Shown here in pieces: positions 36,801-49,900 of a stretch of 64,000 nt of DNA. Origin of the DNA: Daphnia carinata (lineage: Eukaryota > Arthropoda > Branchiopoda > Diplostraca > Daphniidae); NCBI RefSeq assembly GCF_022539665.2, contig NC_081337.1, forward strand, positions 3,572,679 through 3,636,678, given 5' to 3'. Below the pieces are notes generated by a model. That model worked only from the letters and a program-made list of their open reading frames with translations. It was not told the DNA's origin and ran no database searches. The first letter of the stretch is position 1; each line of letters opens with the position of its first letter. Made by a program: the position numbers and the translations under genes.

Positions 36801-39800
36801 GATTGACAGCCCGAGTTAAATCTGAAGTCGATAAATCCCAAATGAGAAATTTGTTGGAGACGGAAACAACGAAGCGGGCATCGGATGTCAGGCACACACC
36901 AAACACGGCAAATTGATGTCCTTCCAATGAATACTTAAAACATTCAAATTTTAATTAGAATAAATCCTTGAACTACAGAATTGATGTTGTACCTTTAAAG
37001 GTCCTCCAGGTGTGTGAAGGCAGTGGGCTGTGGGCATTAGGGCGCAATGATTGATTCCTTCTTTATCGCACTGTTCCAGAAGCCGACGGACATTCAAATT
37101 GGCTCCAGCTTCAGGCAGCAAACGTCCGATGAGTTGCGAGGCCAGCTAAAACAAAAAATGCACGTACACATTTCTCAGTGGGAATCAGTTAAGTTCTAAA
37201 AATTGAACTAGGTTCAGGAAAAATTCACCAGGTCAGGGTATTGCGTTAAAATGGCTCCTCCAAGACGCAGAGCATCGGCTACAAGCATCAATTCCCTTTA
37301 ATGACCAATGTTTACATTATTAAATGCATCAAACTTCCATAGTTGGTTTATCTAGTTTTTAGGGGCCATCAAGTTTCATTAATAACACGTGGATTTGACC
37401 ATAGACGGCATCCGAAAATTAAGGAATTATTTTAAAAATAGGGTTTAAATTTCAGGTAAGGAAAAGCTTTAAAATTATAAGAATAAAACAAACGTCAAGT
37501 ACAGCATAGAGTTTATAAATTTTTACCTCGTAGTTAGGCGGACAGTCTCTCTGATGATTTTTGTGTGTGCGTGGAACACGATTGTGCAAAGTGAGGATGT
37601 TTTTGTTTAATTATTACTTTTTCAAGTTTTAAAAATTCAAATGAAATTGGATTATTTGTTTAGTGTAACACACATTCAGTTTCCCAATGCTAACTACGTT
37701 TTAGAATTGGTTAGTTTATATAAACATTTTGTTAGTTAAGACCTATAATCTATTTAAACGATGTAGTGATGCACGTGATGGTTTTATAGGTTTTTTAAAG
37801 CGAAAACATGCAAAACTTGAGTCAAACCTGGATATGTCACGATCCTCCAAATTATTGCACGTATCTTCAAAATCGGAAAGGACGGCCTGTAGTGGACAGG
37901 ACGATAATTTGGCATGGAGCCACTGGTAATGAAACAAGACATTATGGAAAAGATCGTCTAGACGCCTAGCACGAACTAAATGGTACGGTAACTCTCCGAA
38001 CTAGAAAAAGAGCCAAACATAAATCATCGAAATTATTTTTGCATACTGCAAAGATGCTTAATTTACCTTGCGCAAATTGTAGCGAGACACTTTGCCGTCT
38101 TTACCAACAAACACCAGCGGTTGAAGTGGCACTTTACGATCAGCTTCTCCTTCTTTTTCCGTTAAATTGAATCTTTCAAAGAAACACTTGTTAAGTAAAC
38201 AACTTCAAGCGTAGATAAGGCAGCAATTTACCGCATTCGCTGAATTTCGGTATATTTGAAAGGCTTAGGATTGCCGCCACCCCACGTGCCCATGAAATAT
38301 TCAGCAATAGAAGAGTGAAAATAATTTGCCAAGTTCTGATTCTTGAAATAACGTTCCTTTGCTGCCTCTTTAAATTGTCTGAAAACGATAAGAATATCTT
38401 CGAATTAATAGACGTAATTAATTTGAATGATGATGTACAGATACGTAAAGCCTCAGGTGTTCCCATTAAAAGGTAGCCAAAACACTGGAGCTCCGGAGGA
38501 TTGAACTCCGGGCCTTTCACATGCAAAGCGAACGCTCTACCACTGAGCTAGAACCCCACATACTACCTTCTAGTACCGGAAAATTGACATCAAAGTACCT
38601 GTGGTACCAATTGAGTACTGAGACCCCATCGGCCTCTCGTTCAGATAAATAATTGGGCAGATCGTTACGAATACGCGTCCAGAGTAATGGTGGGATTCTT
38701 CGCACAGGTGGCATGTGATACTGGTATACGTCGTCAAGGACACGATCATCCAGTGAAAGTAAATCTTCTAATTCCGTTTCAGAGAGTCCACTCTTTGATG
38801 CTGTGATATAGGCTAACGCATGGAACACGAGAATCCGTCCATGCTATAACAATCGATAACGATTAAATGCTGTCAGTTCAATTGTTTGGGGGTATCGTAG
38901 TTACCTGAATTTCGATTCGTTCAAACAACATCATAATGCTGTCCATAACATTAGAGGCCAGGTGTGTTTCCTGCGCACGTGAATACGATTTCCATCTGCA
39001 TATCTCCGCAAAGACCAATTTAACAAAAATCGGCAAAGAACAGCGAGCAATAGCGTTCGATACGACTCGCCATTGATAATTTGTCAGATCTCGATGACTG
39101 TTTCTCATCCAGTGTCTGAAATAAAATTATTTTAATTTCAAAATGAACGATCGCCAACTATAATTAATTTTACCGTATGACTTGCGATGCCAACTCTTCA
39201 CCCAGAGCCAAAACGTGAATGAAATTGTTATCGTCGTCAATCATTCGACGTAGAGTCTGATAGTCTTTTGAAATGTCCGGATTTTCAGGCTCGTAGACGC
39301 AAGAAACTACAATTTTGCAGTGGGGAGGTAACCGCGTAGGAAGCCAAGCCATTTTATTAGCATCCTGAGCTCCACCTGCATTTAGCAAATACATTACATT
39401 CAACAATGTATGCAACGTTAGGCGTAATCATGTTTTTGGAATTACGTTACCGATTTGATCTACAGAGTCCAGGAAAACTAGAAGAGGTTGTTCCCTAGTA
39501 GCTAAAGCCAACAGTTGTTTGAAATACGCTGTCAATGGCACCAAATCATCCGGAATGGCATCAAAAGGAACCATGTAGTTATAAGAAATCTGACACGAAA
39601 AAGAATGTTAGTTAAAAAACAGCAAGCTGTAAATTGAACGTTAATTACTTGCTGACAAAGAGAAATCAACATTGGCGTGATAGCACTGGAATCAGGTGTT
39701 GTTCCAAGATAGCGCATAATCAGGACGGGCTTGATCGGCTTATTAATTTTGTTCACTGTCGGACTTGCTGGATCTGGATCTATATGTTCTTGTATAGGAG

Positions 39801-42059
39801 TACTAAGAGCAATGGAACCTCTGTGACTACTTCGACCTATTAAATTAAATAGCAATTATTTTTGAATAAAGTAATGTTTTAAAAAGAAAGAAATTACCGT
39901 CAGTTACGGTCGACACTGGACTAAAAACGCCACTGGAACTTTGACGACGGCTGCTATTGCTACTGGCTAAATCTTCTGATTCTTGTCGTGATAAAGTAGC
40001 ACTCGTTCGGCTACTCCTCCGGCTTTGCGTTCCAGGAGTTGTACCTTGTAATGGGCTCGTTCTTCCGGAATCCGTACAAGACACTACTTCTTCCTTCCAG
40101 GTGGTACCAATATCGTTGTGACTATCAGCTTTACTGCTCTCGCTACGATCTGTATCTCCACCTCTTCTATTAGCCTGGCCTTCCCCTTGTCCATTAATAT
40201 GACTTCCACGTCGTCGAGTATCAGGAGGGGGGTTAGATCCACCATCGGTTCCACCATTTCCATCTACCATCAAAGGACATTGAATATAAATTTTTAATCA
40301 ATGCCTATTGGTTAGCAAATGCTTACTTTCAATTGATTCACTTAACCAGGTGACAATCAAACTAGCCGATTTGGCCAGTAATGATGTTTTGCCACAACCG
40401 CCGGCTCCAAAAAGAGTCAGAGGTTGAATGGAAGGGCCCAAGATGTAACGGCGAACTTTTTCCAAATCATTCTCGCGTCCATAAAACACTTTCACGGAAT
40501 TATTGCACGCGTGAAGATGTTGGAGAATTTCCGTGACAATCTGGCCTTGAGGACTAGAATCTTCTTTTCGCATAGCTCTGTCAACCAATCGGGCAATATT
40601 TCGGTAAAAATGCGAAATGAAATTTTGCAAATATTCGTCGTGGGTGTCATTTCCCAAGCCATCACGACCGATCCATTCAACGGTATATCTATTAACAAAC
40701 GAAAATATTCAAAATTTTAAATCATTTGAATTGTAGATCTCGTAAGTGTACCTCATTAGATTGGATGGCTCGATTTTGGCAGGTAACCTTTCGTCGCGCA
40801 GGTTGGCTAACAATCGGACGGCTTCTGCATCCAACGCTCTGTTAGCAATGTCAATAAATAGACCTGCTCTCCTCAAATTTTGAAGATTAATGTTGTTTAT
40901 GTAGCGAACGTAAGCCAAAACGTGATTCTTGGTATTACGCACTTTCAACAATCCATTAATAACCTCTCTTTCCGTGACTAGCGATTTCGAAGGGAAAATT
41001 AATTTTGTATAGTTCGTTATAAACGTCACTTAACTAGAGCTCACCTGACATCAGGTAATTGTGCATCGAGTCGAAATCGAGTTGGCCTTGAGCGTAAAGC
41101 GTAGTAGCTGCTTTTCGCAGCAATTTCTGCATCCTATCCAGAGTATCCCACCATTTGGCCTGATCTTCTTGTTGCAATTTCGGTACCCTCTACAATTTAA
41201 CAATAATTGTCGTAAGGACAGAATATCTTAAACAGAACCAACATACGATCGGGCTAGTTGGAGAGAACACACAAAAAATCACTTACTTTATTGTTAAAGT
41301 TGACTAGAATGGACGAAATGGGCTGAAGAATGCAAATGGGCGGGACGGCATTAGAGTCTTTTTTATACCAGGTGTCGAGCAAAATGACTTCTTGACCCAT
41401 AGTTAAAAGAATTTCGCGAAATTGGGCCAACTCCGAAGCTAAAATATATGTCGGAATGGGGCGATAGCCGTATTTTTGACCAAGGAAAACCTAGATAAAT
41501 CACACGAGAGTGAACGATCTGTAAAAAACAAACAACTTTGAATAATCGAATACATTACCACAAAGTTGGGGCCCATGGATAATCGTTGACAATTGTCAAT
41601 TTCTTTCATGCAAAGCTCTGTGGTCATGTGATCGTCGGTAGCTTCGTCTCGAACACCCCATCTCATGTCGACGACCTGAAACGTACGATCAAGTGGGGGT
41701 AACCTCTAGCACACATTCGATGATTGGGGTAAGATTCACTTGACATTAACTTTCGTACTTGAAACTCCAATCCGTGTTTTTCTCGGCAGTACTCTTTTAA
41801 TTTGGGGTAAACGGTGGCCATCAACGTGTTTCTTTCCATCGAAGTGTCTGCCCATGCGCGGGAAAAAATGAAAAGAAAAGAGAATGGGTAAGAAAAAGGC
41901 CACATGGAAGAGGTGGGGAAGGCTTTCTTTTTTCTTTCCCTCCTTTTTTTTGTTACCTGTGAAGGTCGAACTTGTAAAGATACGAACAATTTTAGAACTG
42001 ACTGGGGGCAGAGTGCCCAGAGAACCAGCGAAGATTTTGTCAACCGTTTGATCATCCAT
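33891..42059 (-). CDS. NACHT and WD-repeat domain protein (NWD1/NWD2-like)
   Basis: Large STAND-type ATPase. Twenty-nine exons, 5' to 3': 42059-41957, 41847-41759, 41675-41559, 41490-41287, 41189-41045, 40977-40752, 40688-40327, 40263-39898, 39836-39649, 39589-39451, 39375-39174, 39115-38905, 38843-38599, 38378-38232, 38172-38067, 38000-37828, 37295-37229, 37145-36993, 36933-36778, 36713-36657, 36591-36180, 36117-35781, 35715-35604, 35550-35444, 35388-35242, 35184-35005, 34948-34683, 34624-34506, 34445-33891; 1896 residues, phases close. The N-terminus ([43 protein letters not shown]) matches the NWD/TEP1-like start. Walker A is GAGGCGKTS (389-397) and Walker [10 protein letters not shown] (D641). 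WD-type repeats fill the C-terminal half. Exon 8 inserts a 122-residue Ser/Arg/Gly-rich linker between Walker A and Walker B. Function in arthropods is not known to me. Confidence 0.88.
38486..38557 (-). tRNA. tRNA-Ala (anticodon TGC)
   Basis: 72 nt including the discriminator A. The acceptor stem GGGGTTC/GAGCTCC pairs fully and includes the G3:U70 wobble that marks tRNA-Ala. D-arm GCTC/GAGC, anticodon loop TTTGCAT with TGC, variable loop AGGCC, and T-arm CGGAG-TTCAATC-CTCCG are all sound. A TTTT stop for RNA polymerase III follows at once on the minus strand. It lies inside intron 13 of the NACHT/WD gene, on the same strand. No CCA is encoded, as expected in eukaryotes. Confidence 0.93.
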
Positions 42060-42896
42060 GGTGTTGACAGGTTGAACTCAAGTTGGTTAATACTGCGATT
42101 CGGTAGGTATCTGCAAGTTCATATACAAAAACTTAGTCAGTGACGATGGTATACTGTTGTCCGAGTAACCCTGACTACACAACCAACGAGGAATGCAGCA
42201 TTGCACCTGTCTTTATCGACCAAACAATGTTTATATTCAACGATGTCTTAAAAACGCCATGACTGGGAAAAATGGTTATTAACAATGAAGGATACTGAAA
42301 AAGTAGAACATATACGAAAAATATAACTTTAAAAATTATGATACACAATGAAGAAAGTGGGCCAGGTCTTAAAAAGAAACTATAAAAGATAAGGCCATTA
42401 ATCATTTGCGTCGTTTTAAGTTCAACAATACTAAATGAAAGAATATTGGGCAATTACGTAATTGTTTCGCTGGCAAACGAGAGAAGCAACATAGCAGTCA
42501 CACGCGAAGAAACACTATGACACGCGTGCATGTGGCAACTACCAGCAACTTAATTTTCCTTCACTGTTTCTTTTACAACACATTTTATTACTTTTACTTG
42601 ATTTTTAAAAATCTTAAGTACATATTTGGAACGGAAATCATCACGTGCCACGGATTACTCCAGTATACCTATGTTGTACTAGCCAGTTAGTAAGTTGGAC
42701 GATGTTTTTATTTATAATGTTTCACACGCACGAATGTGCAACTTCGTAAGCTACTTGCATTTTGGTGGATTTCACTTGTCTAATAATAAAGTTTGATTGA
42801 CCCAATAAATGTAATACATTTAGGATTTGTGTACATAAAATCATGGCTGCCTGCAGCAACAACTTTCAAATACGATACCTATGAGAGTATTGATAT
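42060..42896. other. intergenic region between the NACHT/WD gene and tRNA-Ala
   Basis: Contains the presumed promoter and 5' leader of the NACHT/WD gene (minus strand). I see no further gene and no clear core-promoter motif. Confidence 0.4.
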
Positions 42897-42968
42897 GGGG
42901 ATATAGCTCAGTGGTAGAGCGCTCGCTTCGCATGTGAGAGGCCTCGGGTTCGATCCCCGATATCTCCA
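42897..42968 (+). tRNA. tRNA-Ala (anticodon CGC)
   Basis: 72 nt. The acceptor stem GGGGATA/TATCTCC is fully paired with the G3:U70 identity wobble. D-arm GCTC/GAGC, anticodon arm CTCGC-TTCGCAT-GTGAG with CGC, and T-arm TCGGG-TTCGATC-CCCGA with a perfect box B are intact. TTTTT follows within about 6 bases as polymerase III terminator. Unlike the TGC isoacceptor 4.3 kb away, it lies between genes and on the plus strand. Confidence 0.96.
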
Positions 42969-43354
42969 GAACCTTTTTCATGTCTGAAAAAATATATGGA
43001 CGTGCCCACCGTTTTTTCTGCATGCGTTCGTTTAACATTCTTTACAAGATGACTATACACCTTGCCTAACCAGCAAAGCGGCAGGCGAAGGTCAGACTAC
43101 TTTTTAGTTTTCGTAATAAAAAAAGTAATGTGTGAAACCTTTTGCCAGTGATCATTTGACTAAATTTTGATAGATAAAATATCACGAAAAAAATCACCAA
43201 ATGTCTTTTTATTGCCGTCATAGCTTAATTTGTGTGTATGTATGTCGAAAAAAACTATCGCATCATGACCAAAAAGCAATAAGATTCGGAGAGTAATAGG
43301 TTAAAAAAACAGGATTCGGTTTACCAATGAAGGGCTTATTTACAGATAATTAAG
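42969..43354. other. tRNA to ABCF3 3' end interval
   Basis: AT-rich, without a gene; must hold the 3' untranslated region of ABCF3 (minus strand). Confidence 0.4.
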
Positions 43355-43619
43355 CTATTTGTTGACCTCTTGAAGTTCCCGCTGTACCATTTTGCGGTAC
43401 TCGTCGAAGCCGCCCTCGATAGATCGTACTGATCCATTTGCGCATACCCACAATTCTTTGCAGACCATTCGAATCAGTCGTTCGTCGTGAGAAACTAGAA
43501 CGACGCCACCCTAGAAAAAGCAATCGTACGATACAGATAACCACCTTTAGAAAAAGATAGAAATCAAACTCACCTGATATTTCCCCAATGCCTTTCCAAG
43601 GGCTTCGATCGTTTCAATA

Positions 43620-43650
<31 letters not shown>

Positions 43651-46500
43651 GGAAGTTGGGTCGTGCAGTTCCCAACACTGCAAAGGCCACGCGAGATTTC
43701 TGACCTCCAGATAAGCTAGCAATGTTCTGAAGCGCCAGATCACCGGAGACACCAAAGCTACCAAGAAGACGTCGATATTCTTCGATGGGTTTGCCTGAAT
43801 GAACGAAGACAATTAACGTCACAAATAAATACAATTGTCAAAGGGATGTCGTCACTCACCAGGAAATTTGGTTTGAAGCAGCTCGACAGGACATAATGAC
43901 AAATCAAGTTGATCAACGTGATGCTGGCTAAAATAACCTATGCGTAAGTGTCTGCTATTATGTCGCAATCCGGATGAAGGATTCAATTCTCCGGTAAGAA
44001 TCTTCAAGAGAGTAGTTTTGCCAGCACCATTTTCACCAACCTTAAGAACAAAAGAAGGTTTATACTAGGATATTAAAACTAGAAGAAAGGCGTTTCTAAA
44101 CTTACAATGCAAATCCTAGAATCGGAACCAGCAGACAGATTGACGCGGTTTAGAATAGTCTTCCCGGGAGTATACCTATTTGTAAATTCATCCCACGTGA
44201 TAAGTTATTAGAGTTTATATCTTCACAGAACAAGCCTCACGCACTAACGACTTTGAGCTTGTAATCGATGTTATAAAATAATTAATTGAGCATACCAGAA
44301 AGACATTTCGTCCAACTGAATGGCGGGGGGGGCGATAGGTTCGACTTCAGGGAACCTGAGAATTACTTCAACCTCTTTTTCGACGGGTTTTAATTCAGGC
44401 CTGGAAGCAGAAAAATGGGTTATCATCAAGAAAACATAAGGGCAAAACTTGCAGTTTGGCCGCAATTGTTATGAACTTACAATTTCTCCAACATTTTGAT
44501 TTTACTCTGAACTAACGAAGCTCTTTTGGCGTTATAACGGAATTTATCGATAAACTCTTGGACATGCTCCCTCAATTGTTGCTGGGCTTCGTATTCTCTC
44601 TGTTGATTTTTGAATTTCTCGGTTCTCGACCGAACAAAGTTTTCGTAGTTACCTCTGTAAAACAATGAGACAAATGGATAACTTGTTCTGTTTTACATGC
44701 CACTGCTCGAAGCATGAGAAACAATGAATCAAAAGCAAGAGAACAGAACATAAGCAAATGGATTGTTACCTGTAGGTTTCTAAGCATTGTGAATGTAGAT
44801 AAATTATGTCAGTAGGAACGGAATCCAAGAAATTTCGGTCGTGAGATACCACAAGCAGAGTAGAAGGCCACGTTTGTAGATAATCTTCCAACCAAATGAT
44901 GGCTTTCATATCCAACATGTTTGTAGGTTCATCGAGAAGTAGCAAATCGGGTCTAAAGCGAGAGAAAAGATTAAAAATATTATCAATGAAAATTCCACAT
45001 TATGATCTTACTTTGAGAAAAGGGCTCTCGCCAAAGCCAATCGCATTCTCCAACCACCAGAAAACTGTCTAGTCGGCCGTAACTGACCCTCAGGAGAGAA
45101 ACCTAAACCGGCCAAAATTTGACCGGCTCGAGCTGGTGCCTTGTCCGCATCGATAGCTTGTAGTTCGGCGTAGATTTGAGACAGTCTTGCGCTCATTTCA
45201 GGTTCCGCACTCGGACCGTTCATTTTTTCACCTAGCTCTTTTTCCTCCTTCAATAAAGCTTCTCTTTTAAAGTCGCATTCCAACACACTCTGGATGGCTG
45301 GCGTGTCATCGCCGACGACTTCCTGCTCAACGTGCAATATGCTAATATGTGATGGGATCCGTAGTTGCCCTCTGTGAAATATCAAAACAGATGAAAAACA
45401 AGAAAAATTAGCAAGATAAAGGAAAAATTAATAATTTTCTTGCGTTTCCTCACGATGAAATCATTCGAAGTAACGTAGTTTTCCCAAGTCCATTTCGCCC
45501 AACAAAACCGTAACGCCGGCCATGGGCCAGGGAAAGATCACTGCCTTGCAAAAGCAATCTGCAAGAGCGGAGAACACTGATAAACTATGATCCAACAAAA
45601 AATAATGCTTTTGCCATACTTGTCTCCATAGGCAATATCAAAATTTTCAATACGAATATCTTTACAGTTGTTAGTGCCTTTGGCTTCCATTCTGGTTTCC
45701 TTTTTCGTCAAAACTTGTGATGCTGTGGCATTTGAAGCTGCATTAGAATTCTTCTCTTTTTTTATCTGCTGCTTTTGTTGTAGCTTGGCTTCAGCTTTTT
45801 CCAGCTTCTTAGTGTCCACTTTCTATACAAGGATAATTTGGTTTAGTGCAGATTAATGAAAATATGCTCAAGACCACCAACCATTTCTTCTCCCTTGGGT
45901 TTGTTCCATATACTTGCAGCTGGAGCCTCTACGTCATTATCCCTCATGAATGAGGCCGCATCACTCAACATGACAGGGTTGTTAAGAAGTTTTCTTTCAC
46001 CTCCATTGTTACTAGAATGTATGCCATTCTGTTGGCCATCGATCAAGCCAGGTTTCAAAACCGTCAGGAGCCGTTGGCATAGTTTTCTAATTCAAACAGT
46101 CTAAATTAAGGGCAATGCCACAATGTACATTTGAATGACTGTAAAAGAGTGCTAGGGTACCTGATCTCATCCTCCCCTTTGTGGGCAGCAACCTCATGAA
46201 GGACTTCGCCTATTGCTTCATAAACTTCATTTGAGTTCTGGAAATCATCGCCGACATCAAGTACGCCTGTTCAATAAGCAAGACAAACAGTATATACAAT
46301 TAGTACTTATTCATAGAGCACATGGCTCACCGCATTCGGATTAATAATCCGAATGAGACAATCTTGAGAGCGCACAACGATACGAAAAAACAAACACTAG
46401 GCTTAGCATAACAATCACCTTCGATGTATTCATAGATGCTATCGTCAATTTGAGAAAATTCAGATCTCAGAATATCGCTGACTGAACTTTTCGCCGACAT
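43355..46500 (-). CDS. ABCF3: ABCF3, cytosolic ATP-binding cassette protein of the ABC-F family
   Basis: Soluble twin-ATPase without membrane segments; ABC-F proteins act on ribosomes or translation control. Thirteen exons, 5' to 3': 46500-46419, 46266-46161, 46086-45882, 45822-45620, 45558-45454, 45371-45012, 44952-44770, 44654-44481, 44400-44296, 44175-44106, 44040-43860, 43794-43574, 43510-43355; 716 residues, close to the usual ~709. Domain 1: Walker [10 protein letters not shown] (219-227), signature [16 protein letters not shown], Walker [14 protein letters not shown] charged linker ([19 protein letters not shown]) follows. Domain 2: Walker [10 protein letters not shown] (533-541), signature [11 protein letters not shown], Walker [12 protein letters not shown], switch VSHDERL. 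The N-terminal region with the [11 protein letters not shown] lead-in matches ABCF3 rather than ABCF1 or ABCF2. All catalytic motifs are intact. Confidence 0.96.
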
Positions 46501-46983
46501 GTTATATTATTTACTCAAGAAAAGGAAAGAAACAATATTTAGTAATCGATTATTTGGCGTATTGTATCGACTTAACGGTAACAATCGATCGACAGAGGAA
46601 ACAACTCCAGAAGACCTGTTTCTAAAGCAGCAGCTGAAAATTTCGTCGAAAAGCGCTTAGCTGTATATTCAGCATTTTTCTTTTGATTCATGCGGACTTA
46701 GTACACAATAATATGAGTGCAATAGACCACGACAGATGATAAAACAGAGAACACAGAGGGATATACTGTAACCCCTTGACTGATAATTGGGAGATCATGG
46801 ATGACGACACATCATCTATACGATATGATTAGTTGGCAAGGGGTGTAGTACTTTTTTAACATAATAAATACAACATCAATGATAAAAACAATCAGCGGAA
46901 AGATAATTTATAGAACATTTTACAAAACCATTTCACTGATCGACTTTGATAATCGTTCACGTTGAACTCGTGTTTTAATCTTG
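46501..46983. other. ABCF3 promoter / neprilysin 3' end interval
   Basis: Short gap between two genes in tandem on the minus strand; no further gene seen. Confidence 0.4.
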
Positions 46984-49900
46984 CTACCAAATTTCACATT
47001 TATTCAAAGGGTTCATCGGAGTGCCGGACTGGCATTGAAATACAGAGGAAAATTCAGGCATATTGGACACAGGTCCTATCACTCGATAACGGGCCGGAGA
47101 ATGAGGATCGTTCAATATCTGCAGATGCAGGGCCTCTTTCGTGCTTGATGAGCACCATACCTATAACCACATTTAAAGTACTTTAGCGATAGTTTAACAT
47201 GTTAATAGTAAAGTAACTCTAACCTGAGCGAAAGCGAGAAAGAAAAGTTGATTTCGTGTCAAGTTCAGCCCAGGCAGGACGAGATCATCGTTGGTGTTGG
47301 CAGCCCAGTTATCAAAAGCATGATAAGCTGCTTTCAATCCACCATTATCAGCTATGTTTTCCCCTTTAAAAATAACGATTCAACACCAAATTATTTACCA
47401 CTTATTCCATTTACTAATCGAAGCACATCCAACATACCTAATGTCTGTTTGCCGTTAAGGGGTTGACCGTTGATTGTGTAGGAAGAATATTGCTGGACTA
47501 GACATTCAGTGCGTTTTTGGAAACGTTCGATGGTAGCGTTGTTCCACCAAGGGGCCAAGTCTCCATCACGATCGAATTCTCGGCCTTGGTCATCGAACGC
47601 GTGCGTTAATTCGTGTCCCATAACGACGCCCATAGCGCCGAAATTGAGCGCATAAGGGAATGAGTTGTCAAAGAACGGTTGCTGAAGGATACCGGCTGGG
47701 AAGACAATCTGATTCTTATTGGGAGTGTAGTAAGCGTTGACCGTCGATGGTGTCATCCCCCACCTGTATCGATTAAAACAAAAATTTAAATATATAATGC
47801 ATTCTGGTAATATCATTAGCTAATAAAATTACAGAGTTTTGTTGACGGGTTCGTTGAGTTTGATCAAGTTTTGGCGCAACGAAAACTGATTGGAGCGGAC
47901 GTTGTTCAGGAAATATTCGTTTGATTCGATTTTCAAGTCGCCGTAGAGTTCGTCTAGCTCTTGGGGATTCAAAATAAACTTGGGGTAACCTGTAAATCAG
48001 TAAAGCCAATTCAGTTCGGTCATCCATTGAAGCCGGTGAAGTTTTGTTGAATTACGTACCTATCATATCGGTGATGGCATCGGCCTTCAGTCTGGCAGCT
48101 TGTCGAGTTTCGTCGTCCATCCAGTCGAGATTGTCAAAATTATTTTTAAAAGCTTCCTTGACGGAGGCAATCATGGATTCAGCCAGAGGTTTAGACTCGC
48201 CGTGAAAATTTTGTCTTACAAACATGGCACCGACAGCAAAGCCAAGAACACTGTTGGTATCTGTGACGCAAGAGCGCCACGTCTCCTCGTTACCATCAGA
48301 GCCCATCAACAACTTTCGTAAAATTTTGCCAGCGTCTCTGAATGCTTTTGGTAAATAGGATAAATAAGAGCGGACGACATGCCACCCCATGTAGTTATGG
48401 AGCATCCTAATCAGGAAGATGTAATTCCAGTTTTGATATGATTCTTAATAAATTATTTATGAAATAATTCCACCTTTTTCCTTTGTCCGTGACGACCAGG
48501 TCTTCGATTACTGCAGACAAATTATGCAGAAAGTCTGGCGAGAAGACGACCTAATTCAATCAATTTGTTTTTAGCTAATCTAATTAGTTTAGAAATGAAT
48601 AATAATACCACAGGATGCGACGGTGTTATTGAAATGTTGACTTGCGAAAAGGCCGACTGAAAGTAGGCGTTCCAATCCAGCTGATTGGAATAAAAAAGAA
48701 ATAGGTTTTCATGAATTTTTAAATCGGAGTAGTAGAGAATAACAAGTGACTAACGAATGGTGCTAGATTTTGCAGATCAGCAACAGTAAGAGCGTGATAG
48801 AGTTTCTCTTCGTCTCGTCTTTCGGCCGAAGAGACGGTTATTTGTGCGATACGGGTCTCCAATTCGATCACGTCCTTCATCTCTGTACGAATTTGTTGTG
48901 GATCTACCGCGCTGCTCAACAATACGCCCACCTAATGCAACGCGATATAACTTCAAATGGTTACACTGCAAACATCACAACATCCCCCTACGGTAAGCAA
49001 AAAGGGACCCTCCTACAATTTGCGTTTGTTAAAAGAAATAGAAACCTTTGTCATGTAGTCCAGATAGGCGACCAGGATTTCGTCGTTCTCCGTCTTGTTG
49101 AGATAATAGTCTCGGTTGGGCAGGGTCAATCCACTCTGATCCATCTGTTGTTAATGCAATGAGTCAGCTTTATATAGGATTCAAAATGGCCCATCATCTG
49201 TGTGTAACACTTGAATAATGTGACGAGATGAATTCTTGTCGTCTTCAGCCACAGCCCATGTGAAGAAACCGCCCATGTTCATGACGTTGTGGGCTGTTTG
49301 AAGGGCTTCTTGAAACACCCAGCGCTTCTCGGCTTCTGGAGATCGCGGCTCAATTGCCGACCATCCTCCGATTTGGGTCAATAATTCTAGGATGGGTTTG
49401 CTACCTAACGCTTCCATTGTTTCGTTAACGTCCAGGCACGATTGATAATAGCGCTGGGCTCTTTTCTCCGCTTCACTTACTAACGATTCTGCTGGTTGTT
49501 CTATGCATTAAAAAAAAAGGATTAAATAAGAAAGGTGATAATAAAAAAAAAATCTGGATTATGAAGAAAATGCTTACCGAGGATTGTTTTCATGACGATC
49601 TGATTGTCCTGCCATAGACGATCGAACGTACCCCAAATGGGTTTGCCGGCCGGAATGGGGTTCATGCGAATCCAGCGACCACACGCGTATTGGAAGAAAT
49701 CCTGGCACGGATCGACCGTCGTATCCATGGCCGACATCATCAATGCCGAAGCGCTCACGCAAGCGGCGCTCGTGCATAAGCCGCACCTATCGTCTATACC
49801 CCATTTCAATCATATCACCATAAAAAAGACGATTATACGTTGGTTGCAAGGCCTCCATTCAACGTCATGACAGCCACTCAAGGATAATAGAACGAAAAAT

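Noticed and set aside
41736-42059. 107-codon frame starting at the same ATG as the NACHT/WD gene
   Set aside because: After 34 codons it runs into an intron; splicing at 41957 to 41847 restores similarity to NWD proteins.
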